From the NCBI RefSeq assembly GCF_003428645.1, contig NZ_QVQH01000005.1:62001-126000 (forward strand): 64,000 nucleotides of DNA, given 5' to 3'. Both the position numbers and the translations under genes were made by a program. The notes below the pieces were generated by a model that saw only the letters and a list, made by a program, of their open reading frames with translations, was not told where the DNA came from and did not search any database. Below, piece by piece: positions 23,920 to 32,350 of this stretch (its first letter is position 1; each line of letters opens with the position of its first letter). The DNA comes from Geodermatophilus marinus. GTDB lineage: Bacteria; Actinomycetota; Actinomycetes; Mycobacteriales; Geodermatophilaceae.

Positions 23920-25161
23920 ATGACCGAGACGCGCGCGGGGGCCGCGGACCCGCCCGCCGAGCCCGAGGCGGGGTTCTTCCCGACGGCCGAGGCGCCCGAC
24001 CCGCCCACCCTGGCCGGTCGCGCGGTGGCCAGCGCCCTCGCCATCGGCCGGGTCGGGCTCTCGGAGGGCTGGCGCTACTGGTCCCGGCTGCCGCGCCGCG
24101 GGTTCCCGCCCCTGACCGTGCTCGCCGACCTCGGCCGGTGGGCCGCGATCGTCCTCGACCGCCGCCCGCCGGTCTGGCACAGCCCGAACGAGGTCGTCTG
24201 GAGCACGCCCATCGCCCGCCTCCGCGACTTCACCGACGGCGCGGGCGACGACGTCGTCCCCACGCTGCTGCTGCCGCCGCAGGCCGGGCACGACTCCTGC
24301 ATCGTCGACTTCAGCCCGCAGCAGAGCCAGGTCCGGGCGGCGCGAGCCGCCGGGCTGACCGCGCTGTGGTCCCTGGACTGGATCGGCGCCACGTACGAGA
24401 CCCGCGACGCAGGCATCGAGGACCACGTCGCCGTCGTCGACCGGGCCGTGGAGACGCTGGGCGGCCGGGTCAACCTGGTCGGTGACTGCCAGGGCGGCTG
24501 GCTGTCGGCCATCTACGCCGCGCTCCACCCGGCGAAAGTGCACACGCTGACCCTGGCCGGGGCGCCGATCGACACGGTCATCGGCGCCCCGCAGGTCGGG
24601 GACTGGATCGGCGTGCTCGAGGCCGGCGACATGGCCTTCTACCGCGCGCTGGTGGCCAGCGGCGGCGGGGTGCTGCCCGGCCGCTACCAGCTCGGCGGGT
24701 TCATCGCGCTCAAGCCGGAGGCCGAGGTGGAGCGCCAGCTGCAGCTGCTCACCCACCTCGACGACCCCGACCACGTGGCCCGCTACCGCGAGTTCGAGGA
24801 CTGGTTCAAGCACACCCAGGACGTCGCCGGCGCGTTCTACCTCTGGATCGTCCAGCACCTCTTCCGCGACAACGAGCTGGTGCGCGGCGAGCTCGTCGTG
24901 GGCGGGCAGCGGGTCGACCTCGCCCGGATCACCTGCCCGCTGCACCTGCTCGGCGGCGCCACCGACCACATCACCCCGCCGGCCCAGGTCTTCGCCGCCG
25001 CCGCCCACGTCGGGACGCCGGTCGCGGACATCCGCGCCGCGACCACCGCGGGCGGGCACCTCGGGCTGTTCATGGGCACCGAGGCGCTGCGCGACCACTG
25101 GCCGGTCATCTTCGCCGACGTCGCGCGGCGCAGCCGCCGCGACGTCGGGATCGCCTCCTAG
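23920..25161 (+). CDS. PHA synthase-like alpha/beta hydrolase with Cys nucleophile
   Basis: A 413-residue protein related to the catalytic domain of PHA synthases. The nucleophile elbow reads LVGDCQGGWLSAI with Cys190 where typical hydrolases have Ser, the acid region is LGGATDHITPPAQ, and the His is in AGGHLGLFMG. A short N-terminal part (about 35-80) partly resembles the synthase N-domain but is shorter than in PhaC. It could be a second synthase, an inactive partner, or a depolymerase-like enzyme; the Cys and the acid and His regions argue it is active. ATG at 23920 after GGGAGCAGG. It is divergent from phaC across a 203-base regulatory region. Confidence 0.75.
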   Translation: MTETRAGAADPPAEPEAGFFPTAEAPDPPTLAGRAVASALAIGRVGLSEGWRYWSRLPRRGFPPLTVLADLGRWAAIVLDRRPPVWHSPNEVVWSTPIARLRDFTDGAGDDVVPTLLLPPQAGHDSCIVDFSPQQSQVRAARAAGLTALWSLDWIGATYETRDAGIEDHVAVVDRAVETLGGRVNLVGDCQGGWLSAIYAALHPAKVHTLTLAGAPIDTVIGAPQVGDWIGVLEAGDMAFYRALVASGGGVLPGRYQLGGFIALKPEAEVERQLQLLTHLDDPDHVARYREFEDWFKHTQDVAGAFYLWIVQHLFRDNELVRGELVVGGQRVDLARITCPLHLLGGATDHITPPAQVFAAAAHVGTPVADIRAATTAGGHLGLFMGTEALRDHWPVIFADVARRSRRDVGIAS

Positions 25162-25421
25162 CCTCCCGCACCCCCGCGCCCCGCACCCCGGCGCCCGCTG
25201 CCGCTGCGGACCACCCGCAGGACCTCGAGGGTCAGGTCCCGCTGGGCCCGCAGCACCTCCGCGGCGACGTCGTAGGAGGCGCGCACCGCGGTCTCCGGGT
25301 CGGGCACCACCTCGCCCAGCTGCCGGAGCGCTCCGGCCCAGGCGCGGGCCGCACCGGTGACGGCGTGCCCGCCCTGGTCGGCGAGGCGGGTGACGCGGCC
25401 GAGCAGCGGTCCGGTGGGCAT
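25158..25421 (-). CDS. small helical protein, 87 residues, by the PHA genes
   Basis: Not recognised by family. The start ATG follows an excellent GGAGGAG, and its stop codon overlaps the convergent PHA-synthase-like stop through the palindrome CTAG. Residues about 10-75 look like two amphipathic helices (GGHAVTGAARAWAGALRQLG and YDVAAEVLRAQRDLTLEVLR), and the last 15 residues are Gly/Arg-rich. Helical small proteins encoded next to PHA synthases are often phasins that coat granules. That role is suggested by position and composition only. Confidence 0.6.
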   Translation of the reverse strand: MPTGPLLGRVTRLADQGGHAVTGAARAWAGALRQLGEVVPDPETAVRASYDVAAEVLRAQRDLTLEVLRVVRSGSGRRGAGRGGAGG

Positions 25422-25542
25422 CGCGCTCCTCCCTGCGGGCGGGTGGTGCACCCATCCTGCCGGGTCCGGCCGGCGCGGGGGCGGCCCGCGCGCGGCATGC
25501 TCTGCCCGGGGACGACGGTCCCCGGGCAGGGGAGGGGTGCCG

Positions 25543-26415
25543 GTGGGCGAGACGAGGGTGACCAGCCGCGACGGCACGGTGCTGCGGGCCTGGTGCAACG
25601 ACGGGGCGGGCCCGGCGGTGCTCGTGTGCAACGGCCTGGGCACCCCGCCGCAGGCCTGGCCGGGGGTCGTGGCCCGCGGCAGCGGCTTCCGGGTGGTCAC
25701 CTGGTACCAGCGGGGGCTGGGCGGCTCCGACCGGCCCCGCGACCGCTCCCGGGTGCGGGTGGAGGACCACGCCGACGACGCCCGGGCGGTGCTCGACGCG
25801 TACGGCGTCGACTCGGCTCTCCTGGTGGGCTGGTCGCTCGGGGTCAACGTGGCGTTCGAGCTCGCCCTGACCGACCCGGACCGGGTGTCCGGCGTCCTCG
25901 CGGTGGCCGGGGTGCCCGGCGGCAGCTTCTCCGCGCTGTTCGGCCCCCAGGGGGTGCCCCGGCCGCTCCGGCCGCCGCTGGGCCGGCTCAGCTCCCGCCT
26001 GCTGCCCCTCGTCGGCCCGGTGCTGCCGGTGCTGGTGGCCAGCCTGCCGTCGTGGGGCAGCGCGTTCTCCGCCGACGCGCTCCGCGGCCCGGCGCGCGAG
26101 GCCACCCACCCCGCGGCCCTGGCCACGGTGCTGCGCGAGTTCTCCCGGCACGACTGGTCGTGGTTCCGGCACCTCGCGGTCGCCGCGGGCGACCACGCCC
26201 CGCTCGACGTCGCCCGGGTGCGCTGCCCGGTGACCTTCCTGGCCGGTCGCTTCGACTCCCTCGTCGACGTGGAGGACGTGCGGGCCGCCGCCCGCGCGGT
26301 CCCCGGCGCCCGCTTCCGGGAGCTGCTCGGCACCCACTTCCTCCCGCTGCAGTACCCCGAGGTCATGACCGCGGAGCTGCGCATGCTGCAGGCCCGCGGC
26401 GGGTCCCGGCGCTGA
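25543..26415 (+). CDS. alpha/beta hydrolase
   Basis: A 290-residue hydrolase. The oxyanion strand reads VLVCNGLGTPPQAW, the nucleophile elbow VGWSLGVN has Ser near residue 105, the acid is in FLAGRFDSLVDVEDV, and the catalytic His in LLGTHFLPLQ. Middle cap region is Pro/Leu-rich (PLRPPLGRLSSRLLPL). GTG after GGGGAGGGG. Substrate unknown: an esterase, lipase or PHA-oligomer hydrolase would all fit; its closeness to PHA genes gives a slight hint. Confidence 0.8.
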   Translation: MGETRVTSRDGTVLRAWCNDGAGPAVLVCNGLGTPPQAWPGVVARGSGFRVVTWYQRGLGGSDRPRDRSRVRVEDHADDARAVLDAYGVDSALLVGWSLGVNVAFELALTDPDRVSGVLAVAGVPGGSFSALFGPQGVPRPLRPPLGRLSSRLLPLVGPVLPVLVASLPSWGSAFSADALRGPAREATHPAALATVLREFSRHDWSWFRHLAVAAGDHAPLDVARVRCPVTFLAGRFDSLVDVEDVRAAARAVPGARFRELLGTHFLPLQYPEVMTAELRMLQARGGSRR

Positions 26416-26427
26416 GCCGCGCCCGCC

Positions 26428-27840
26428 TCACCGGCCGGTGAGCAGGTCCGCGACGTCGGTGATCCGGCTGGGCCGGCGCAGCCCGGCCGCCTCCCGCCGG
26501 TCGGCCGCCCGGTAGAGGGCGTACATCGACCGGACGCCGAGCCAGCGCAGCGGCTCGGGCTCCCACCGCCGGACCGGGCGGCCCGCCCAGGGCAGTGACG
26601 CCGCCTCGGTGTCCCGGCCGAGCACGAGGTCGGCGAGGGTGCGCGCGGCCAGGTACGCGGTGGTCAGCCCGCTGCCGACGTACCCGCCGGCCCAGCCCAG
26701 CCCGGTCCGCCGGTCCAGGGTCACGCTGGCGCACCAGTCGCGGGGCACGCCGAGGACCCCGCACCAGGCGTGCGCCAGCGGGACGTCGAGGGTGGCGGGG
26801 AACTGGCTGTGCAGGACGGCGGTGAGGGCCTCGACCGTCCGGCGCTGGGTCACGCCATCGGTGTCGGTGCGCGAGCCGAACCGGTAGGGGACGCCGCGGC
26901 CGCCGATCGCGATGCGCCCGTCGGCGGTCCGCTGCGCGTAGCTGTAGGCGTTCGCGCCGTCCCCGACCAGCTCCGCACCGGCCCAGCCGATCTCCGCCCA
27001 GGCCGACGCCGGGAGCGGCTCGGTGACCACCATCGAGCTGTTCATCGGCAGCCACGCCCTCCGCTGCCCCGGCAGCGCGGCGGTCCAGCCCTCCAGGCAG
27101 CGCAGCACGACCTCGGCGCGGACCGTCCCGTGCCGGGTGACCGCGCGGCCGGGGGAGACCGCGGTGACCTCGGTGCCCTCGTGCACGGTGACCCCGCGCC
27201 GGCGCACCGCCCCGGCGAGCCCGCGGACCAGCGCCGCCGGCTGCACGCGGGCACCGTGCGGGCTGTACACCCCACCCAGCGCACCCTCCACGCGCACCCG
27301 GTCGCGGACCTCGCCGCGGGTCAGCCACCGGGCGTGGTCGGCGCCGATGCCCCAGGCGCGGTGGTGGTCGAGCCCCGCCCGCAGGCGGGCCCGCTGGGGT
27401 TCGGACCGGGCGACGAGCAGGACGCCGTCCTTGGCGACGTCGGCGTCGATGCCCTCGCGCCGGCAGACGTCGATGACCTCGTCGACCGCCCGCTCCATCG
27501 CCCGGACCAGGCGTCGCACGCCGTCCCGGCCGCCGGTCGCGGCGTAGCGGCCGAGGTCCCCGGACAGCTCGGCGGACAGCCAGCCGCCGTTGCGGCCGGA
27601 GGCGCCGTAGCCGGCGAACTCCTTCTCCAGCACGACGACCCGCAGGTCCGGCCGGGCCCCGGCGAGGTGGTAGGCGGTCCACAGACCGGTGAGGCCCCCG
27701 CCGACGACGCAGACGTCGGCGGTCCGGTCGCCGGGCAGCGCGGGGCCGCGCTCCGGGACGCCGATCTGCCGGTACCAGAACGACACCCCGCCGGTGACGG
27801 TGCCGGCCCGCTCCCGGGTCCGGTACGCGCGCGCGCCCAC
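26428..27840 (-). CDS. FAD-dependent amine/amino-acid oxidoreductase (DAO superfamily)
   Basis: A 470-residue flavoenzyme. The dinucleotide motif VVGGGLTGLWTAYHLA is near residues 47-62, then RNGGWLSAEL (the gamma-glutamylputrescine oxidase/PuuB-like signature), and a C-terminal FAD segment GYVGSGLTTAYLAART. It would oxidise a primary or secondary amine or an amino acid with O2. The GTG at 27840 lies 10 bases after the amidase stop codon; GTG at 27786 (18 residues shorter) is an alternative start. It is likely co-transcribed with the amidase upstream, suggesting a pathway in which an amide is cut and the amine oxidised. Confidence 0.85.
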   Translation of the reverse strand: MGARAYRTRERAGTVTGGVSFWYRQIGVPERGPALPGDRTADVCVVGGGLTGLWTAYHLAGARPDLRVVVLEKEFAGYGASGRNGGWLSAELSGDLGRYAATGGRDGVRRLVRAMERAVDEVIDVCRREGIDADVAKDGVLLVARSEPQRARLRAGLDHHRAWGIGADHARWLTRGEVRDRVRVEGALGGVYSPHGARVQPAALVRGLAGAVRRRGVTVHEGTEVTAVSPGRAVTRHGTVRAEVVLRCLEGWTAALPGQRRAWLPMNSSMVVTEPLPASAWAEIGWAGAELVGDGANAYSYAQRTADGRIAIGGRGVPYRFGSRTDTDGVTQRRTVEALTAVLHSQFPATLDVPLAHAWCGVLGVPRDWCASVTLDRRTGLGWAGGYVGSGLTTAYLAARTLADLVLGRDTEAASLPWAGRPVRRWEPEPLRWLGVRSMYALYRAADRREAAGLRRPSRITDVADLLTGR

Positions 27841-27850
27841 GGGAGCCCGG

Positions 27851-29245
27851 TCAGCCGGCCGCGAGGAGCGCCTCGACCCGGCCGGCGACCGCGAGGAGGG
27901 CGGCGTCGTCGCCCGGCAGCGCCTCCAGCGAGACGCCGATCGGCAGGCCGGCCGCCGTGGCGCCGGCGGGCAGCGAGATCGCGGGCATGCCGGCGGTCGA
28001 CCCGGGGCCGGTGTTGCGGATGGTGGTGAGGAAGACCGGTACCTGCCGGCCGTTGAGCTCGGTGGTCTCGTCGTCCCCGACAGGTGGGGCGGGCAGCGGC
28101 ACCGTCGGGTAGACGAGCGCGTCGAGCCGCTCGCCGCCGGCCGGGCGCAGCGCCGCGCCGTAGGCCTGCCGCAGCCGCGCGCGGACCTCCAGGTTCTGCC
28201 GGTACAGCTCCTCGGTGACGCTGCCGGAGGCGGCCATCTCGAGCGCGGCGCGGACGTCGGGGGAGGCCACCTGCTCGATCACCTCGGCCAGGGTCAGCCG
28301 GTTCTCCGGTCCGGGCAGCGTGGCCAGGTAGGCGGGCAGCTCGCGGGCGATCTCGAAGAACACGATGGGGAAGCCGCACTCGGCGTCGAGCGCGTGCGCG
28401 TCGGCGACGTCCACCTCGACCAGCCGCACCCCGGCGTCGGCGAGCCGGTCGAGCGCGCGCCGGGCGGTGTCGGCCACCTCCGGGTGGAGGTCGTCGTAGA
28501 AGCCGGTGCGGGGGACGCCCAGCCGCAGCGGGCGGTCCGGCGCCGCGCCGGCGGGCTCCCCGGTGACCAGCCCGTCGACCAGGACGGCGTCGGCGACGCG
28601 CGTGGCCAGGACGCCGGCGGTGTCGCGGGTGCTGGAGATCGGCACGGTGCGCCCGGTGCCCCACCGGCCGACCGTCGGCCGCCAGCCGACCAGCCCGCAG
28701 TGCGCGGCCGGCACCCGCACCGACCCGCCGGTGTCGGTGCCGAGCGCGACCGGGACGACGCCCGTGGCGACCGCGACCGCCGAGCCGCCCGAGGAGCCGC
28801 CGGCCGACCGGCCCGGGTCGGCGGGGTTGCGGACCGGGCCGAAGGCGGCGTTGTTGCTGGTGATGCCGAGCGCGAGCTCGTGCAGGTTCGTCTTCCCGAC
28901 CACCGCCGCACCGGCCGCCCGGAGCCGGCCGACCGCGTGCTGGTCGTGCGCCGGGTGGGAGTGCCGCAGCGCCGGCGTGCCGCCGGTGGTGGGCAGGTCC
29001 TGGGTGTCGAGGTTGTCCTTGACCGCGACCGGGACGCCGGCCAGCGGCCCGTCCCCGCCCGCGGCGCTGTCGGCGATCGTGGTGAAGGCGCCGAGGTGGG
29101 CGACCCCCCGGGCCCGCTCGAGGCTCGCGGCCACGACGTCCGCGGCGGAGGACGCGGCGATCCGCCGCCGGACCTCGTCGATCCCCGCCCGGTCGCCGGG
29201 CCCCACCCGGTCGCCGGGCCCCGCCGTGCCGTCGGGCCCCGCCAT
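27851..29245 (-). CDS. amidase (amidase-signature family)
   Basis: A 464-residue amide hydrolase. The Ser-cisSer-Lys triad is visible: Lys in VAVKDNLDTQ (about residue 74), Ser in the signature GRSAGGSSGGSAVAVATG (about 145-162), and Ser in TDTGGSVRVPAAHCG (about 170-185). The C-terminal end has GMPAISLPAG and GLPIGVSLEA, typical of the family. Start at ATG 29245 after GAGAGGGG; the longer reading adds 15 unconvincing residues. The natural amide is unknown (indoleacetamide-, mandelamide- or urea-type are possible). Operon with the DAO enzyme. Confidence 0.9.
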   Translation of the reverse strand: MAGPDGTAGPGDRVGPGDRAGIDEVRRRIAASSAADVVAASLERARGVAHLGAFTTIADSAAGGDGPLAGVPVAVKDNLDTQDLPTTGGTPALRHSHPAHDQHAVGRLRAAGAAVVGKTNLHELALGITSNNAAFGPVRNPADPGRSAGGSSGGSAVAVATGVVPVALGTDTGGSVRVPAAHCGLVGWRPTVGRWGTGRTVPISSTRDTAGVLATRVADAVLVDGLVTGEPAGAAPDRPLRLGVPRTGFYDDLHPEVADTARRALDRLADAGVRLVEVDVADAHALDAECGFPIVFFEIARELPAYLATLPGPENRLTLAEVIEQVASPDVRAALEMAASGSVTEELYRQNLEVRARLRQAYGAALRPAGGERLDALVYPTVPLPAPPVGDDETTELNGRQVPVFLTTIRNTGPGSTAGMPAISLPAGATAAGLPIGVSLEALPGDDAALLAVAGRVEALLAAG

Positions 29246-29280
29246 GCCGTCCCCTCTCGCCGCCCCGGAGACTGCCACAC

Positions 29281-29955
29281 GTGCCGCCACCGGACCGAGC
29301 AGTCGCCGTCCACACCGGCGTCCCGTACGCGCCCGCCGAGCCGGCGGGCGGGTGGACGGCGGCCATGGCCGGTGTCACCGGGGACGTGGCCGCGCTGGAG
29401 GGGGACGTCGGCGGCAACGCCGGGTACCCGAGCGCGGTCCAGGCCGTCGTGGACCTCTACGGACCCACCGACTTCCTGCAGATGGACGAGCACGTGCTCC
29501 CGGGGGCCTGCCAGGACTTCGACGCGGTGTTCGGCCTGTCGGGCTGCCACGGCGACCCGGCCTCGCCCGAGTCGCTGCTGCTCGGCCGGCCGATCGGGAC
29601 CGGCCCCGAGGCCGTTCGGGCCGCCAACCCGGTCACCCACGTCGGCCCGGGGGCCCCGCCGTTCCTCATCGCGCACGGCCGCGAGGACGCCGTGGTCCCG
29701 CGCCACCGGAGCGAGCTGCTGTTCGCGGCGCTGGCCGGGGCCGGCGTGCCGGCCACCTTCTCCTCGCTACCGGGCACGGGGCACAGCCGGACGATCGTCG
29801 ACCCGGGCACCCCCACCGCCGAGGTCCGCTCGACCCTCCCCGCCGTGCCGTGGCCGGTGGGCACCCCACCGACCCTCGCGACCGTCCAGTCCTCCCTGCG
29901 CGTCGCGCTGGACCGACCGCACGGCTCCGGGGGGCTGCGGCCGGGGCGCGGCTGA
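29281..29955 (+). pseudogene. remnant of an alpha/beta hydrolase (esterase) lacking its N-terminus and nucleophile
   Basis: An open frame of 224 residues whose body matches the C-terminal two thirds of actinobacterial esterases: MAGVTGDVAALEGDVGGNAG, VVDLYGPTDFL, the acid IAHGREDAVVP and the His in GTGHSRTI. The first 30 residues do not match. Where the family has GDSAGGHLAAM, this has AEPAGGWTAAM, so the nucleophile Ser is absent, and the N-terminal oxyanion half is missing. Nothing in the upstream 36 bases or the neighbouring frames restores it. It reads as a 5'-deleted, decaying gene next to the amidase promoter region, unless translated for another purpose. Confidence 0.65.
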
Positions 29956-29996
29956 CCTAGCCTCGGTCCGGTCCCCACGACGGCGAGGAGGACCCC

Positions 29997-30203
29997 GTGA
30001 GCGACCACGTCTACCGGCTCAGCGAGGTCGTCGGCAGCAGCACCACCAGCGTCGACGACGCGATCAGGACGGCCATCCGCAAGGCGGCCGAGACGGTCCG
30101 CAACATCGAGTGGTTCGAGACCCAGCAGGTCCGCGGCCAGGTGGTGGACGGCGACGTCGCGCACTTCCAGGTCGTCCTGAAGATCGGCTTCCGGGTCGAC
30201 TGA
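29997..30203 (+). CDS. dodecin
   Basis: A 68-residue flavin-storage protein that forms hollow dodecamers. The typical pattern is complete: VYRLSEVVGSSTTSVDDAIR at the start, IRKAAETVRNIEWFE with the flavin-stacking Trp, and VAHFQVVLKIGFRVD at the end. GTG start after GAGGAGG. Stand-alone gene. Confidence 0.95.
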   Translation: MSDHVYRLSEVVGSSTTSVDDAIRTAIRKAAETVRNIEWFETQQVRGQVVDGDVAHFQVVLKIGFRVD

Positions 30204-30232
30204 CCGCGGGCCCGGGCCGGGTCCCGCCGGTG

Positions 30233-30664
30233 TCAGCGGCCCTGGCGCTCCCGGTACCGGGCGGCCCGCCGGGCGGCGGCGGCCCGGCGGCGTGCCGAGT
30301 CCTCCGCCTCGCGGGTGCGGGCCGCCTCCTCGCGCACGGCGGTCGCGGTGCCGGCCGGGTAGCCGGCCTTGACCACCCGGTTCTCCGTCGCCTCCGGCAT
30401 GTAGGCCAGCGAGAAGATCAGCCCGAGGGCGATGCCGCCCAGCGCCGCCATCCCGCGGATCCAGAACGGGCCGGGGACGACGAGCAGGACCAGGGCGATC
30501 GGGACGGCCATCTGCACGACGGCCCGGCCGACGTGCCGCAGCGCCCAGGTCCGGGTCGTGGTGTCGTGCAGCACCCAGGTGCGGTGGCGCTCGGGGAGGC
30601 CGCCGCCCAGGGCGTACCAGAGCCAGCGCAGCACCCCCGGCCGCTGCAGGGCCGGCTGCGTCAC
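30233..30664 (-). CDS. DUF5313-like membrane protein
   Basis: A 143-residue protein with two hydrophobic helices (about residues 47-67 and 70-92, MAVPIALVLLVVP and MAALGGIALGLIFSLAYMP). Before them is PGVLRWLWYALGGGLPERH, and a long charged Arg/Ala-rich tail follows, as in actinobacterial DUF5313 proteins of unknown function. The GTG overlaps the stop of the OhrR-like gene (GTGA), so the two are translated together. Confidence 0.8.
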   Translation of the reverse strand: MTQPALQRPGVLRWLWYALGGGLPERHRTWVLHDTTTRTWALRHVGRAVVQMAVPIALVLLVVPGPFWIRGMAALGGIALGLIFSLAYMPEATENRVVKAGYPAGTATAVREEAARTREAEDSARRRAAAARRAARYRERQGR

Positions 30665-31176
30665 GGGGCCCCCTCGGGCTCGTCGTCCCCCGGCGATCCG
30701 TCCGGCCCCCGGCGTTCCAGGGCCCCCTGCGCCGCGGTGATGACCCGGGTGAGCGCCCCGTGCAGGGACACCAGGTCCTCCACCGGCAGGCCGAGGTGCG
30801 CCACGATCCCCGCCGGGATCTCCTCCGCCCGGGCGCGCAGCGCCCGCCCCTCCGGGGTGAGCGCGATGGCGAGGGCGCGCTCGTCGCGGGGGTCGCGGTC
30901 CCGGCGGACGAGGCCCGCGGCCTCCAGGCGCTTGACCAGCGGGGAGAGGGTCCCCGGGTCCAGCTGGAGCAGCCGGCTGAGGTCCCGGATGGCCAGCGGC
31001 CCGTGCTGCCAGAGCGCGAGCATCACGAGGTACTGCGGGTGGGTGAGGCCCATCGGCTCGAGCCAGGGGCGGTACACGGCCACGACGGTGCGGGCGGCCA
31101 CGGAGAGCGCGTAGCAGACCTGCTGGTCGAGGGCGAGCGGGTCCGGTGGTGCCGCCGGGTCGGTCGTCGTCCGCAC
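30661..31176 (-). CDS. MarR-family regulator, OhrR-like
   Basis: A 171-residue winged-helix regulator close to OhrR, the organic-hydroperoxide sensor. It has Cys21 in LDQQVCYALSVAAR at the position of the reactive Cys of OhrR, the recognition region DLSRLLQLDPGTLSPLVKRL, and the wing RDPRDERALAIALT. The single reactive Cys fits the one-Cys type. The usual partner ohr is not next to it; the downstream DUF5313 gene overlaps by 4 bases. GTG at 31176 is chosen since the longer reading crosses the promoter region, which contains the 8-bp palindrome ACACGTGT and CCAATGGTTGG. Confidence 0.85.
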   Translation of the reverse strand: MRTTTDPAAPPDPLALDQQVCYALSVAARTVVAVYRPWLEPMGLTHPQYLVMLALWQHGPLAIRDLSRLLQLDPGTLSPLVKRLEAAGLVRRDRDPRDERALAIALTPEGRALRARAEEIPAGIVAHLGLPVEDLVSLHGALTRVITAAQGALERRGPDGSPGDDEPEGAP

Positions 31177-31300
31177 GCCACCGACCGTACACGTGTGGTA
31201 CCCCAATGGTTGGCCCCCCAAGGATTCCTCGGCCTGCGCCCCGCCGCCGACCGCCCTACGGTGGCGGCACCGCCCGGTGACCGTCCGAGCAGGAGGGGTC

Positions 31301-31666
31301 ATGGCCGTCTTCCGGATCCTCGAGGCGAGGGCGCGCCCCGGCGCGCTCGACCGCCTCGCCGAGCTCCTCGTCCGCCAGAACGAGCAGGTGGTCTCCTCGG
31401 CCCCCGGTGCGCTGTTCGCGCAGGCGCTGCGCAGCGGCGACCAGGTGCTCGCCGTCTCGAGCTGGCGCAGCGCCGACGACGTCGCGCGCTACCTGGACCA
31501 GGAGGTGACCCAGCGCTTCTACCGGGCCCTGACCGACCTGCTCATGGGGACGCCGAGCGTCCGCACGTACGAGGTGCTGGGGTCCGGCGACGACGGCGCC
31601 GCGGCGTGGGCGGACGGCGGTGCGCCCGCGGACGGCGGTGCGCCCGCGGGCGGTGGTGCGCGGTGA
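31301..31666 (+). CDS. antibiotic-biosynthesis-monooxygenase-fold (ABM) protein, first gene of an unknown operon
   Basis: A 121-residue protein with a ferredoxin-like ABM fold over residues 1-90 (FRILEARARPGALDRLAELL, then VLAVSSWRSADDVARYL), followed by a tail with three short Ala/Asp/Gly repeats (DGGAPADGGAPAGGGA). ABM-fold proteins are cofactor-free oxygenases, heme-degrading enzymes or simple binding proteins. ATG after AGGAGGGG. Its TGA overlaps the GTG of the next gene, so it opens a translationally coupled operon of four genes ending at 34743. What it acts on is unknown. Confidence 0.75.
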   Translation: MAVFRILEARARPGALDRLAELLVRQNEQVVSSAPGALFAQALRSGDQVLAVSSWRSADDVARYLDQEVTQRFYRALTDLLMGTPSVRTYEVLGSGDDGAAAWADGGAPADGGAPAGGGAR

Positions 31667-32337
31667 GCTGGTACTACCCGAAGGGCTGGACCGACCAGGA
31701 GGACGGCGTCGAGCAGGTCCTCATCCACTACGCCTGCACGCCGCCGGGCCAGTACCCCGACTGGTCCTGGGGGCACGGGTCCCGCGTCCTGGAGGACCGC
31801 GGCGGGTACCCGCGCACCCGGCTGAAGGTGCTGCGGATGCCCCGCGAGGTCTGGGACATGGAGCACGGGTGGTCGACCCCGGAGTACCGGTTCCACTACT
31901 ACTTCGAGGTCTTCCAGGACGGCGCCCGCTGGACGACGGACCTGTTCAGCGAGGACATCGTCTACCGCGACCTCGAGTACGTCGACGACCACGGCTGGGC
32001 GACCAACATCTGCATCTACTGGTCGGTGGGGGACTGGGGCGCCCCCGTCTACAGCCCGATGGAGGACCCCCGCTTCCCGGCGGACTCCGAGTTCCGGTCG
32101 ACGCGGTACTACTCCTACTGGGACAAGGACCGCTTCCACCACGACAAGTTCCACATGCTCCAGGCGATGGAGCGGCCGCACCGCTGGCAGGCCCGCATGT
32201 ACGGGCCGCGCGGGGCCACGCTCGTCCAGCAGTACCACATCGGCCGCATGCACCCGCCGGAGGAGAAGGACGAGTTCTGGCTGGGGCCGGACGGCCGGTC
32301 CGCGCCCGGCGGCAACTGGTGGGTCCAGCACCTGTGA
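31663..32337 (+). CDS. Trp/Tyr-rich beta-sandwich-like protein, 224 residues (operon gene 2)
   Basis: No family recognised with certainty. The protein is extraordinarily rich in Trp, Tyr and His. Segments such as WYYPKGWTDQEDGVEQVLIH, RFHYYFEVFQDGARW and GWATNICIYWSVGDW look like beta-strands of the CBM25/CBM53 starch-binding fold (in that family YY..gW, IHY, and W near the end). The C-terminal half (about residues 135-224) is also aromatic-rich and ends GGNWWVQHL. No signal peptide or catalytic motif is visible. It overlaps the ABM gene by 4 bases and shares its general pattern with the next gene, so the two are diverged paralogues. Confidence 0.7.
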   Translation: MSWYYPKGWTDQEDGVEQVLIHYACTPPGQYPDWSWGHGSRVLEDRGGYPRTRLKVLRMPREVWDMEHGWSTPEYRFHYYFEVFQDGARWTTDLFSEDIVYRDLEYVDDHGWATNICIYWSVGDWGAPVYSPMEDPRFPADSEFRSTRYYSYWDKDRFHHDKFHMLQAMERPHRWQARMYGPRGATLVQQYHIGRMHPPEEKDEFWLGPDGRSAPGGNWWVQHL

Positions 32338-32350
32338 GGACGGGAGACCC

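Noticed and set aside
19470-24044. A single 1524-residue leftward frame over the phosphoribosyltransferase and PHA genes
   Set aside because: Only its last part encodes the phosphoribosyltransferase; the remainder is out of frame with phaB and phaC and has shadow composition.
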